From the NCBI RefSeq assembly GCF_009861505.1, contig NZ_WTFT01000026.1, forward strand, positions 62,001 to 126,000: DNA of 64,000 nt, read 5' to 3'. The notes beneath the pieces were generated by a model. That model was given only the letters and a program-made list of their open reading frames with translations. It ran no database searches and was not told where the DNA came from. A program made the position numbers and the translations under genes. The number at the start of each line of letters is the position of its first letter. Position 1 is the first letter of the stretch. This document shows, one piece after another, positions 18,210 to 26,304 of the stretch. Source of the DNA: Pseudomonas izuensis (GTDB lineage: Bacteria; Pseudomonadota; Gammaproteobacteria; Pseudomonadales; Pseudomonadaceae).

Positions 18210-18254
18210 CATGAGTTCACCCCTTCGCATCGCCCTGATCGAGGCCAGGCCATG
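18210..18254 (+). pseudogene. 14-codon remnant, probable start of a deleted Gfo/Idh/MocA oxidoreductase
   Basis: An ATG with a good ribosome site (AGAGGG) opens MSSPLRIALIEARP and stops at TGA, which overlaps the ATG of the isomerase (ATGA). The first ten residues look like the beta-1 strand that begins Gfo/Idh/MocA dehydrogenases (typically ..LRIALIGAG..). The reading then jumps to EARP and stop, as if an internal deletion joined the first and last codons of a longer gene. It may now serve as a leader that couples translation to the isomerase. Confidence 0.45.
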
Positions 18255-19067
18255 AGTGAACGCGTCTTTTCCCTGGCCAGCCTGACCGTGCTGGAATTGT
18301 CACCGCCCGACATGGTCGAGGTGGCCGCGCGAGCCGGTTACAGCCATGTCGGTTTGCGCCTGGTGCCGGCGACGCCGCAGGAACATCATTTTCCGTTGGT
18401 GGCCGATGCTGAATTACGACGCCAGACCCTGGCGCGTCTGCGTGACGCCGGCATTCGTGTGCTGGATGTTGAAATCCTGCGGCTGAAGCCGGAAACCGTC
18501 GTAGCCGAGTTCGAGAACATTCTGGCGGTCGGTGCCGAATTCGGTGCCAGCGAATTACTGGTGGCCGGTAATGATTCTGACGAGCAACGGATGACGGAGA
18601 ACTTTGCCGAACTGTGCGATCTGGCAGTGTCCTATGGCTTGCATCCGCACCTGGAGTTCATGCCCTGGACCGACGCGCGCAATCTTGAACAAGCCGTGCG
18701 CATCGTCGAGCGCGCCGGGCGCGAAAACGGTGCAGTGCTGGTGGACGCGTTCCACTTCGACCGTTCGGGTTCACGGCTGGAAGATCTGGCCAGGGTTGCG
18801 CCTTCACGTTTGCGCTATGCGCAGTTGTGTGATGTTGCGGGACAGCGACCGGCTGACATGGCCGAGATCTTGCGTCAGGCGCGCAACGAGCGACGCTTTC
18901 CCGGCGATGGTGATTGTGATTTGACAGGATTGTTGAGTTGTTTGCCGGCTAACATTCCATTGAGCCTGGAGATCCCCACGGTGCGACTGCTGGAGCAGGG
19001 GGTGAGTGGGTTGGACCGGGCGCGAATGGCTTTGGATAAAACCCGGGAATTGTTGGCGCGGCTGTAA
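18252..19067 (+). CDS. Sugar-phosphate isomerase/epimerase-family TIM-barrel protein
   Basis: 271 residues from the ATG at 18252, overlapping the stop of the remnant frame. The AP-endonuclease-2-like TIM barrel is visible as repeated strand motifs: SLTVLELSPPDMVEVAARAGYSHVGLR, VLDVEILRL, HLEFMPWTD (metal Glu), VLVDAFHFDRSG (metal Asp/His) and SLEIPT at the end. Such enzymes isomerise keto-sugars or dehydrate cyclic polyols; the exact substrate is unknown. With the FAD dehydrogenase and IclR gene it forms an unassigned catabolic unit next to quinate genes. Confidence 0.8.
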   Translation: MSERVFSLASLTVLELSPPDMVEVAARAGYSHVGLRLVPATPQEHHFPLVADAELRRQTLARLRDAGIRVLDVEILRLKPETVVAEFENILAVGAEFGASELLVAGNDSDEQRMTENFAELCDLAVSYGLHPHLEFMPWTDARNLEQAVRIVERAGRENGAVLVDAFHFDRSGSRLEDLARVAPSRLRYAQLCDVAGQRPADMAEILRQARNERRFPGDGDCDLTGLLSCLPANIPLSLEIPTVRLLEQGVSGLDRARMALDKTRELLARL

Positions 19068-19083
19068 GCGGTGCTGCGCACCT

Positions 19084-19151
19084 GATCGCGGGCAAGCCTT
19101 GCTCCCACAAGGATCACCTCAATTCTGTGGGAGCAAGGCTTGCCCGCGATG
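19084..19151. repeat. REPIN, short spacer
   Basis: ATCGCGGGCAAGCCTTGCTC and GAGCAAGGCTTGCCCGCGAT face each other with about 20 bases between, in the gap before the exporter gene. Confidence 0.9.
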
Positions 19152-19180
19152 CTTTTGATTTTTAATGCAAAGGAAATCCA

Positions 19181-20059
19181 ATGACCGTCAGCACCCCGCT
19201 CTCCGGCGTCAATCAGCCCTTCAAAGGGATTCTGCTGATCGTTGTCGCCACCTTCCTGTTTTCCAGCCACGACGCCATTTCAAAATACCTGTCCGGGTTC
19301 TATCCGATTGTCATGGTGGTGTGGGCCCGTTATGTGGTCCATACCCTGTTGATGGCCGGGATCTTTCTGCCGCAATCCGGGCTGCGGGTCCTGCGCACGA
19401 AGCGACCGCTGCTTCAGCTGACCCGGGCACTGTGCCTGCTGGGTACCAGCCTGTTTTTCACCACCGGGTTGATGTACATCCCGTTGGCCGAGGCCACGTC
19501 GGTCAACTTCCTGGCACCGGTACTGGTCACTGCGCTGTCGGTGCCGCTGCTAAAGGAGCGGGTGACGCGCGGGCAATGGCTGGCGGTGATTTTCGGATTC
19601 GGCGGCGTGCTGATCATCGTTCACCCCGGTGGTGAGTTGTTCACGCCTGCGGTGTTGCTGCCGTTCTGCTCGGCGCTGTTTTTCTGCTTCTATCAGTTGC
19701 TGACACGCAAGCTCAGCGAGATCGACAGTCCGACCACCAGCAACTTTTTCGCCGGGTTGTGCAACACCCTGGTGATGAGTGCGCTGGTGCCGTTCTTCTG
19801 GCAACTGCCGAGCCTGATGCATGGCGCAATGATGCTGGCGCTGGGGGCTTGCGGGATGACGGCGCATCTATTCCTGACCCAGGCATTCCGCCATGCCGCG
19901 CCAGCCTTGCTGGCGCCGTTCAGCTATTGCCAGATCGTGTTTGCCGGCCTGTTGGGCTGGTGGCTGTTTTCCCACACGCCGACTCTGACCACCGTGATCG
20001 GTATTGCTGTGATTTGTTGCAGTGGACTGGCGGCGGCGTGGCAGCAAAGCCGCAAATAG
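19181..20059 (+). CDS. DMT-superfamily (EamA) transporter
   Basis: 292 residues and about ten membrane helices in two EamA halves (GILLIVVATFLFSSHDAISKYL at the start; YIPLAEATSVNFLAPVLVTAL in the first half). These inner-membrane carriers move small metabolites, often outward. It follows the isomerase gene on the same strand, with a REPIN between, so cotranscription is uncertain. Substrate unknown. Confidence 0.85.
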   Translation: MTVSTPLSGVNQPFKGILLIVVATFLFSSHDAISKYLSGFYPIVMVVWARYVVHTLLMAGIFLPQSGLRVLRTKRPLLQLTRALCLLGTSLFFTTGLMYIPLAEATSVNFLAPVLVTALSVPLLKERVTRGQWLAVIFGFGGVLIIVHPGGELFTPAVLLPFCSALFFCFYQLLTRKLSEIDSPTTSNFFAGLCNTLVMSALVPFFWQLPSLMHGAMMLALGACGMTAHLFLTQAFRHAAPALLAPFSYCQIVFAGLLGWWLFSHTPTLTTVIGIAVICCSGLAAAWQQSRK

Positions 20060-20076
20060 CAGCCACCACAAAACAC

Positions 20077-20166
20077 TGTAGGAGCGAGCCTGCTCGCGAT
20101 GACGGTGGGTCAGGCAACATCAGTGTTGAATGACAGTCCGCTATCGCGAGCAGGCTCGCTCCTACA
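20077..20166. repeat. REPIN, GCGAGCC subtype
   Basis: TGTAGGAGCGAGCCTGCTCG and CGAGCAGGCTCGCTCCTACA lie between two convergent transporter genes. Confidence 0.9.
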
Positions 20167-20184
20167 AGGGTATTGCGCTGAATT

Positions 20185-21531
20185 TTATTCGGTAACGGTT
20201 GGAATCTTGCGCGGTGCCATGAAGTACATCCAGGTCAGCGCGATGAAGTACATCGCCGGGATCAGGGTGAACAGCACGGTGTAGTTGTTGTTGGTGACGG
20301 TCAGGATGTGGCCGACCAACTGGGTCATGAACATCCCGCCAATGGCGGCGCACATGCCACCGAAGCCGAACACCGTGCTCATCATGTGCTTGGGCGTGTA
20401 GTCCATCACCAGGCTCCAGATGTTCGCGGTCCAGGCCTGGTGCGCGCCGATGGCCAGGGAAATCGCGAATACCGCCACCCACAAGTTGCTGGAGCCGGCC
20501 GCCATGATCACGCCGATGATGCAGCAGGCGAACAGGAGCATGGACATCAGTCGCGCCTTGATCGGGTTGATCCCGCGGCCGATCAGGAACGAAGACAGTA
20601 TCCCGCCGCCGACACTGCCGAAGTCGGCGGTGAGGTAGATGATGATCAGCGGAATGCCCATCTGGGTCACGTTGATGCCCAGGTTGTATTGCTGATTGAG
20701 GAACGGTGGCAGCCAGTACAGGTAGAACCAGAACACCGGAGCGGTCATCGAATAGGCGAGGGCGAAGGCCCAGGTGCCGCGCATGCGCAGGATTCGCGAG
20801 AAGGGTACGCGGGTTTGTTCCGGTTCGACTTCGTTCTGGATGTACTCGAGTTCCGACTGTTTGACGCTCGGGTGATCTTCCGGATTGAAGTACTTCAAGG
20901 CCCAGAACAACACCCAGATGCCGCCCAGTGCCGACATGCACAGGAACGCGGCCTGCCAGCCCCAGGTGTGCAGGATCAGCGGCAGCAGCATCGGCGTGAA
21001 CATCGCGCCGACGTTGGTCCCGGCGTTGAAAATGCCGGTGGCCACGGCGCGCTCGCCGGCCGGGAACCACAGGCGCGTGGTTTTCACGCAGGCGGGATAG
21101 TTGGCGGCTTCGGTCAAGCCGAGAATGAAGCGACAGACCATGAAACCGACGGCCGAAGTAGCCAGGCCGTGGGCGCCTGTCGCCAGGCTCCAGAGCAGCA
21201 CGGCGCAGAAGAACACGCGCTTGACGCCGACCCGGTCGATCAGGCGGCCTTGCAGCACGAAACCGATGGCATAACCCACCTGAAACCAGAAGTTGATGTT
21301 GGCGTAGTCCATCGCCGTCCAGCTCATTTCCTTGGCGAGGATCGGCTGCATGACGCCGAGCGCGGCGCGGTCGATGTAGTTCAGGGTGGTGGCGAAGAAC
21401 ACCAGCGCCAGCATGCCCCAGCGGGTTTTGCCAACCGCCATGGCACCGCGGATTTTGTCGCCGATGCCACCAGTGGCGGCGCTCATGGCCGGAGCCATGC
21501 GAGAGCTTTGAGTAGGATTCATCTGTGCCAT
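20185..21531 (-). CDS. MFS transporter, anion:cation symporter family; probable quinate/shikimate or related acid importer
   Basis: About 448 residues with twelve membrane helices. LNYIDRAALGVMQPILAKE near helix 1 and GLTEAANYPACVKTTRLWFPAGERAVATGIFNAGTN-type sequence are typical of the hexuronate/phthalate (ACS) family of organic-acid/proton symporters. The start is unclear: ATGs at 21531 and 21522 and a TTG at 21549 are all in frame and none has a strong ribosome site. It is divergent from quiC across a 570-base gap that carries a TetR-type operator. The quinate/shikimate substrate is inferred from context. Confidence 0.8.
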   Translation of the reverse strand: MAQMNPTQSSRMAPAMSAATGGIGDKIRGAMAVGKTRWGMLALVFFATTLNYIDRAALGVMQPILAKEMSWTAMDYANINFWFQVGYAIGFVLQGRLIDRVGVKRVFFCAVLLWSLATGAHGLATSAVGFMVCRFILGLTEAANYPACVKTTRLWFPAGERAVATGIFNAGTNVGAMFTPMLLPLILHTWGWQAAFLCMSALGGIWVLFWALKYFNPEDHPSVKQSELEYIQNEVEPEQTRVPFSRILRMRGTWAFALAYSMTAPVFWFYLYWLPPFLNQQYNLGINVTQMGIPLIIIYLTADFGSVGGGILSSFLIGRGINPIKARLMSMLLFACCIIGVIMAAGSSNLWVAVFAISLAIGAHQAWTANIWSLVMDYTPKHMMSTVFGFGGMCAAIGGMFMTQLVGHILTVTNNNYTVLFTLIPAMYFIALTWMYFMAPRKIPTVTE

Positions 21532-21903
21532 CCGTTCAATGACTGACAAGCGAAGCTCGTCTGGACTTCAAGGGCGCGTGATCAATCGATGCGGTGGGCG
21601 CGGGACTGATCGGCTGGTTTCGTCGACTGACGGGTTATTCAGCGAGCGGCACGGTGATGCCGGCGGTGCGCAAGGTTCGGATGGACGCCAGGCAAGGCGT
21701 AATGACGGTGGTTCGAGCGAGCAAGGCGTTGAATGAGCGCATGAGCGTATACCCGTTTTTTTGAAATTTTTATGTGGTGTTCTGGGTCTTGGTTAACTGA
21801 AGCCGGCATTTGAGGACCGGACTCAATGTGGTGTTGATGTTGCGCAGCGAACAAAAAATCGTCAATTCACCAAAGTCCATTGTGTTCGATAATCGCACGC
21901 AAA

Positions 21904-21919
21904 ACTAACCGGATAGTAC
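21904..21919. promoter_or_regulatory. Candidate TetR operator, copy 1
   Basis: ACTAACCGGATAGTAC, a near-palindrome (ACTA-ACCGGA-TAGT). Its reverse complement GTACTATCCGGTTAGT matches 12 of 16 bases of a site before aroQ at 26228. Confidence 0.55.
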
Positions 21920-21980
21920 ACTTTGAATTGCTGTGTTGGATCGCGCAGCCAATAATTCAATCCAAGATAAACGCAATCCC

Positions 21981-22046
21981 TGTAGGAGCCGGCTTGCTGG
22001 CGAAGGCGATCTCGCGGACGCCATCGCCAGCAAGCCGGCTCCTACA
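21981..22046. repeat. REPIN, GCCGGC subtype
   Basis: TGTAGGAGCCGGCTTGCTGG and CCAGCAAGCCGGCTCCTACA, short spacer, about 55 bases before the quiC start. The upstream flank ACGCAATCCC is identical to that of the REPIN at 131. Confidence 0.9.
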
Positions 22047-22100
22047 TTAAAAAGCGCGCAATGCCCTTAACAAGATTGCCTCCACCCCGGGAGTCGAAAT

Positions 22101-24002
22101 ATGCAGCGTTCCATTGCCACCGTGTCCTTGAGCGGTACCCTGCCGGAAAAACTCGAAGCCATTGCCGCCGCCGGCTTTGACGGTGTCGAGATTTTCGAGA
22201 ACGACCTTCTCTACTACGACGGCAGCCCTCGGGAAATCAGGCAGATGTGCGCCGATCTCGGGATCGCCATCACCTTGTTTCAACCCTTCCGGGATTTCGA
22301 AGGTTGCCGCCGTGACCGCCTGTCGCGCAATCTGGAGCGGGCCGAGCGAAAATTCGACCTGATGCAGGAACTGGGCACTGACCTGGTGCTGGTGTGCAGC
22401 AACGCCTCGGCCGACGCCATCGGTGATGAACAGATTCTGGTCGATGACCTGCGCCTGCTGGCCGAACGCGCCGGCGCGCGTGGCCTTCGTATTGGTTATG
22501 AAGCACTGGCCTGGGGGCGGCATGTGAACACCTGGCAACAGGTGTGGAATATCGTCCGTCAGGCTGATCACCCGAACCTCGGCGTGTTGCTCGACAGCTT
22601 CCATACGCTGTCGCTCAAGGGCGATCCGAGTGCCATCGCCGAGATTCCCGGCGACAAGATCTTTTTCGTGCAAATGGCCGATGCACCGATCCTGGCCATG
22701 GACGTGCTGGAGTGGAGTCGGCACTTCCGCTGCTTCCCGGGCCAGGGCGAATTCGATTTGCCGGGCTTCCTCGCTCCGATCATCAAGAGTGGCTACACCG
22801 GACCGCTGTCGCTGGAGATCTTCAATGACGGTTTCCGCGCCGCACCGCCACGGGCCAACGCCGCCGACGGCCTGCGCTCATTGCTGTACCTGGAGGAGAA
22901 AACCCGGCAGCGTCTGGCGCAGCAAACCCAGCCATCGAACAACCTCGACATTTTGTTCGAGACACCGAAGGCCAGCGAGTACAACGGCATCGAGTTTCTC
23001 GAATTCGCCGTGGACGAAAGCCTCGGCGCCAAACTCTCCCACTGGCTGGAACGGCTGGGCTTCGTCAAGGCCGGCCAGCATCGCTCCAAGAACGTCAGCC
23101 TGCTGCGCCAGGGTGATATCAACCTGATCCTCAACGCCGAACCTTACTCGTTCGGTCACAGTTTCTTCGAAGCACACGGCCCGTCGCTATGCGCCACTGC
23201 CGTGCGGGTCAAGGACAGTGCCAGCGCTCTGGCGCGGGCCGTGGCCTACAAAGGCCAGCCCTATCGCGGACTGGTCGGCCCCAATGAACTGGAGCTTGCC
23301 GCGGTGCGCGCGCCGGACGGCAGCCTGATTTACCTGGTGGATCAGGAGGCCGACGTCTATGGCACCGACTTCAATCTATTGCCTGGCGCCGTGGCCCGAG
23401 GCGGCCTCAAGCGGATCGACCATATGGCCATGGCGCTGCCTGCCGATAGCCTCGACAGTTGGGTACTGTTCTACAAGAGCTTGCTGGATTTCGAGGCCGA
23501 TGACGAAGTGGTTCTGCCCGATCCTTATGGTCTGGTGAAAAGTCGCGCGCTACGCAGTCGGGACAGTTCGATTCGCTTGCCGCTGAACATTTCAGAGAAC
23601 CGCAACACCGCGATCTCACACGCGTTGTCGAGTTATCGCGGCTCTGGGGTGCATCACATCGCTTTCGATTGCGACGACATCTTTGCCGAAGTCAGCCGCG
23701 CGAAAGAGGCGGGTGTGCCGCTGCTGGATATTCCGCTGAACTACTACGACGACCTGGCGGCCCGGTTCGATTTCGATGACGAATTCCTGAGTGAGCTCGC
23801 TTACTACAACGTGCTTTACGACCGCGATGCGCAAGGTGGCGAATTGTTTCATGTCTACACCGAGCCATTCGAGGGGCGGTTCTTCTTCGAGATTATTCAG
23901 CGCAGGAACGGCTATGCCGGTTACGGCGCAGCCAACGTCGCGGTGCGCCTGGCGGCCATGGCGAAATCGCGAAGTGGTGCCGTACGTCAGACAAAGTTGT
24001 AG
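22101..24002 (+). CDS. quiC: 3-dehydroshikimate dehydratase fused to an HPPD-like domain (QuiC1 type)
   Basis: 633 residues. The N-terminal TIM barrel (about 1-280: SIATVSLSGTLPEKLEAIAAAGFDGVEIFENDL, IGYEALAWG, LGVLLDSFHTL, FVQMADAP, PLSLEIFND) is the dehydratase, turning 3-dehydroshikimate into protocatechuate with a divalent metal. The C-terminal half (about 290-610) has two vicinal-oxygen-chelate modules like 4-hydroxyphenylpyruvate dioxygenase (GLKRIDHMAMALP, GVHHIAFDCDDI, GRFFFEIIQR), the known QuiC1 fusion of Pseudomonas. GGGAG precedes the ATG. TetR regulator follows on the same strand. Confidence 0.92.
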   Translation: MQRSIATVSLSGTLPEKLEAIAAAGFDGVEIFENDLLYYDGSPREIRQMCADLGIAITLFQPFRDFEGCRRDRLSRNLERAERKFDLMQELGTDLVLVCSNASADAIGDEQILVDDLRLLAERAGARGLRIGYEALAWGRHVNTWQQVWNIVRQADHPNLGVLLDSFHTLSLKGDPSAIAEIPGDKIFFVQMADAPILAMDVLEWSRHFRCFPGQGEFDLPGFLAPIIKSGYTGPLSLEIFNDGFRAAPPRANAADGLRSLLYLEEKTRQRLAQQTQPSNNLDILFETPKASEYNGIEFLEFAVDESLGAKLSHWLERLGFVKAGQHRSKNVSLLRQGDINLILNAEPYSFGHSFFEAHGPSLCATAVRVKDSASALARAVAYKGQPYRGLVGPNELELAAVRAPDGSLIYLVDQEADVYGTDFNLLPGAVARGGLKRIDHMAMALPADSLDSWVLFYKSLLDFEADDEVVLPDPYGLVKSRALRSRDSSIRLPLNISENRNTAISHALSSYRGSGVHHIAFDCDDIFAEVSRAKEAGVPLLDIPLNYYDDLAARFDFDDEFLSELAYYNVLYDRDAQGGELFHVYTEPFEGRFFFEIIQRRNGYAGYGAANVAVRLAAMAKSRSGAVRQTKL

Positions 24003-24104
24003 GAAAATCGTAATCACGTCGACAAACCGTTGCCGCACGGCTTCCTTCACTGTGCGGCGCGGCTCATAATCGCCCACCTGTGCAGTGATGGCCGTGAGCC
24101 CGCA

Positions 24105-24779
24105 ATGACAATGACTTCAGAACTCCCCGCAGCGCCAGAGCAACCTGTCGAGCCGCGCAAGAGTCGCAAGAACAACCCGGAAAAAACTCGCGAGAACATC
24201 CTTCAAGAAGCGATTGTCGAGTTCGTTCAACAAGGTCTTTCCGGGGCGCGCGTCGATGCCATCGCCGAACGCATCCACACCTCCAAGCGCATGATCTATT
24301 ACTACTTCGGCAGTAAGGAACAGCTCTACGTCGAGGTTCTGGAAAAGCTCTATGGCGATATCCGCAGCACAGAAAACCGATTGCACCTGGCCGAACTGGC
24401 CCCGGTGGAGGCGATTCGGCGGCTGGTGGAGTTCACTTTCGATCATCATGACCGCAACGTCGATTTCGTGCGCATCGTCAGCATCGAGAACATTCACAAC
24501 GCCGAATATGTGAAACGCTCCGATGCGATCAAGGCGATGAACAACACCATTCTTGATTCATTGGGCGAGATTCTGCGTCGTGGCGCCGAACAAGGGCTGT
24601 TCCGCGCCGGTCTTGATCCATTGGATGTGCATCTGCTGATCAGTTCGTTTTGCTTCTATCGCGTGTCGAACCGCCACACCTTTGGCGAGATTTTCCAGAT
24701 CGATCTGCCGGATGAAAGCATCAAGCAGCGTCATCGCGAGATGATCTGCGAGTCTGTTTTGCGATACCTACAGGCCTGA
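24105..24779 (+). CDS. TetR/AcrR-family regulator of the quinate/shikimate genes
   Basis: 224 residues from the ATG at 24105. A basic leader (RKSRKNNPEKTRENIL) precedes the helix-turn-helix (GLSGARVDAIAERIHTSKRMIYYYFGSKEQLY, residues about 45-76). The all-helical C-terminal domain includes FVRIVSIENIHNAEYVKRSD. It lies 102 bases behind quiC. The two similar palindromes before quiC/MFS and before aroQ are candidate binding sites for it; the assignment to this regulator is inference. Confidence 0.85.
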   Translation: MTMTSELPAAPEQPVEPRKSRKNNPEKTRENILQEAIVEFVQQGLSGARVDAIAERIHTSKRMIYYYFGSKEQLYVEVLEKLYGDIRSTENRLHLAELAPVEAIRRLVEFTFDHHDRNVDFVRIVSIENIHNAEYVKRSDAIKAMNNTILDSLGEILRRGAEQGLFRAGLDPLDVHLLISSFCFYRVSNRHTFGEIFQIDLPDESIKQRHREMICESVLRYLQA

Positions 24780-24794
24780 CCGGGAACTGCTTTT

Positions 24795-24861
24795 TGTAGG
24801 AGCCGGCTTGCTGGCGATAGCGTCTTTGAGAGCGTCATCGCCAGCAAGCCGGCTCCTACAG
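24795..24861. repeat. REPIN, GCCGGC subtype
   Basis: TGTAGGAGCCGGCTTGCTGG and CCAGCAAGCCGGCTCCTACA lie between the convergent TetR and quinate/shikimate dehydrogenase genes. Confidence 0.9.
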
Positions 24862-24865
24862 TATT

Positions 24866-25729
24866 TCAGGTGTTCATGCTCTGAAAATGCGCCAGCATCC
24901 GCTGGGCATCCGGCACCACGCCGCTGAACAATTCGAACGCCTTCACCGCCTGGAACACCGCCATGTTGCCACCATCCAGCGTCCGGCAACCCAGGGCACG
25001 GGCACTGCGCAGCAGTTCGGTTTCCAGTGGGAAATAAACAATCTCCGCCACCCACAGTTGCGCTCGAAGCAACTCTACCGGCACCGGCGTGCCCGGCAGT
25101 TTTTTCATGCCCATAGGTGTCGTATTCACCAGGCCGTCAGCCTCAATCAAGGTGCCAGCGAGGTCATGGCCGGCCACTGCACGGCCCTCGCCGAAATGCT
25201 GATTGAGGTTGTCCGCCAGACTCTGGGCGCGGCTCGTATCCACATCGAAAATGCTCAGCTGCTGTACGCCTTCGCTCAGTAGCGCGTGGGCTACCGCTGC
25301 GCCAGCGCCACCGGCACCCATTTGAACGACACGTTCAACGGCAACGCCCTTCAGCCCTCTGCGAAAACCCTCGGCAAACCCCAGGCAATCGGTGTTGTGG
25401 CCGATGCGTTTGCCGTCCTTCAGCACCACGGTATTGACCGCGCCAATGCCGCGGGCTTCCGGCGATAATTCGTCGAGCAACGGGATGATCGCCTGCTTGC
25501 ACGGGAAGGTGATGTTCAGTCCTGTGAAATTCATGCGCTCGGCAGCCATCAACAGGTCGGGCAGGGCGTTGCTGTCGAGTTGCAGTTGATCAAGGTCGAT
25601 CAGGCGATAGAGGTAACGTAAACCCTGGGCATCGCCTTCATGCTCGTGCAGCGTCGGTGTGCGCGAAGCCTGGATGCCGGCACCGATCAGTCCTGCCAAT
25701 ACAGTCTGGTTCTGTTTCACGATGCTCAC
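24866..25729 (-). CDS. Quinate/shikimate dehydrogenase, QsuD-like (AroE family)
   Basis: 287 residues of the AroE fold. Instead of the SxS..HN substrate motif of biosynthetic AroE it has [15 protein letters not shown], as in the catabolic NAD-dependent enzyme QsuD. The catalytic Lys is in ITFPCKQA and Asp in HNTDCLGF; the nucleotide motif is [10 protein letters not shown] and the C-terminus [16 protein letters not shown]. It should oxidise quinate to 3-dehydroquinate and/or shikimate to 3-dehydroshikimate. Its ATG overlaps the aroQ stop (25726-25729), so the two are coupled. Biosynthetic AroE must lie elsewhere. Confidence 0.88.
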   Translation of the reverse strand: MSIVKQNQTVLAGLIGAGIQASRTPTLHEHEGDAQGLRYLYRLIDLDQLQLDSNALPDLLMAAERMNFTGLNITFPCKQAIIPLLDELSPEARGIGAVNTVVLKDGKRIGHNTDCLGFAEGFRRGLKGVAVERVVQMGAGGAGAAVAHALLSEGVQQLSIFDVDTSRAQSLADNLNQHFGEGRAVAGHDLAGTLIEADGLVNTTPMGMKKLPGTPVPVELLRAQLWVAEIVYFPLETELLRSARALGCRTLDGGNMAVFQAVKAFELFSGVVPDAQRMLAHFQSMNT

Positions 25730-26166
25730 CCTTTCAGACGTTGGCTGAAATGCTCCAGCGCCAGGCGATAGCCGTGGCTGCCGAACCCGGCCATTACGGC
25801 AGTGGCAATGGCGGATACGAAGGAGTGATGGCGGAATGGTTCACGGGCGTGGACGTTGGACAGGTGGACTTCGATCACTGGCAGTTCACTGGCGATCAGG
25901 GCATCGCGGATCGCCACCGAGGTGTGTGTCCAGGCGGCGGGGTTGATCACGATCCCGGCGCATCGGCCGCGTGCGTTGTGAATCCAGTCGAGCAATTCGC
26001 CTTCGTGATTGGTCTGGCGAAACTCCACCGCCAGGCCGAACTCTTCGGCGGCACGGCCGCACAAGGCTGAAATGTCCGCCAGGGTTTCATGGCCGTAAGT
26101 CGCCGGTTCACGGGTGCCGAGCAGGTTCAGATTCGGGCCGTTGAGCACCAGAATGATGGGGGACAT
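25726..26166 (-). CDS. aroQ: Type II 3-dehydroquinate dehydratase
   Basis: 146 residues. Signatures are [19 protein letters not shown] (with the flexible-lid Arg/Tyr), [50 protein letters not shown] and GYRLAL, all typical of dodecameric type II dehydroquinases. It converts 3-dehydroquinate to 3-dehydroshikimate in the cytoplasm. As the first gene of an operon with the QsuD-like dehydrogenase it most likely serves quinate breakdown. A copy of the TetR-type operator lies 62 bases upstream of its ATG. Confidence 0.93.
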   Translation of the reverse strand: MSPIILVLNGPNLNLLGTREPATYGHETLADISALCGRAAEEFGLAVEFRQTNHEGELLDWIHNARGRCAGIVINPAAWTHTSVAIRDALIASELPVIEVHLSNVHAREPFRHHSFVSAIATAVMAGFGSHGYRLALEHFSQRLKG

Positions 26167-26227
26167 CGACTTTTCTCCACTTATTGTTTTTGGCGTTGGC
26201 CAAGGGTTCGGCCTGTGGAGATAAATT

Positions 26228-26243
26228 GTACTAGATGGTTAAT
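26228..26243. promoter_or_regulatory. Candidate TetR operator, copy 2
   Basis: GTACTAGATGGTTAAT, sharing GTACTA-n3-GGTTA-n-T with the reverse complement of the site at 21904. The similarity extends into both flanks, with 19 of 25 bases equal. It lies upstream of aroQ. Confidence 0.55.
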
Positions 26244-26304
26244 TTGGTCAATTGAAGCGGAAACTTCCCAGCGGTTTGTGTGCGGTGATCGGACGGTTTC
26301 GCTT

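Larger units (their letters stand above)
21532..22100. promoter_or_regulatory. Divergent promoter region between MFS importer and quiC
   Basis: 570 bases without a supported gene. The middle (about 21740-21970) is AT-rich and should hold both promoters. It contains the TetR-type operator candidate at 21904-21919 and a REPIN at 21981-22046 close to quiC. I see nothing else. Confidence 0.6.

Noticed and set aside
20308-21546. Plus-strand frame over the MFS importer
   Set aside because: No domain, His/Glu/Gln-rich, antisense to a clear twelve-helix transporter.
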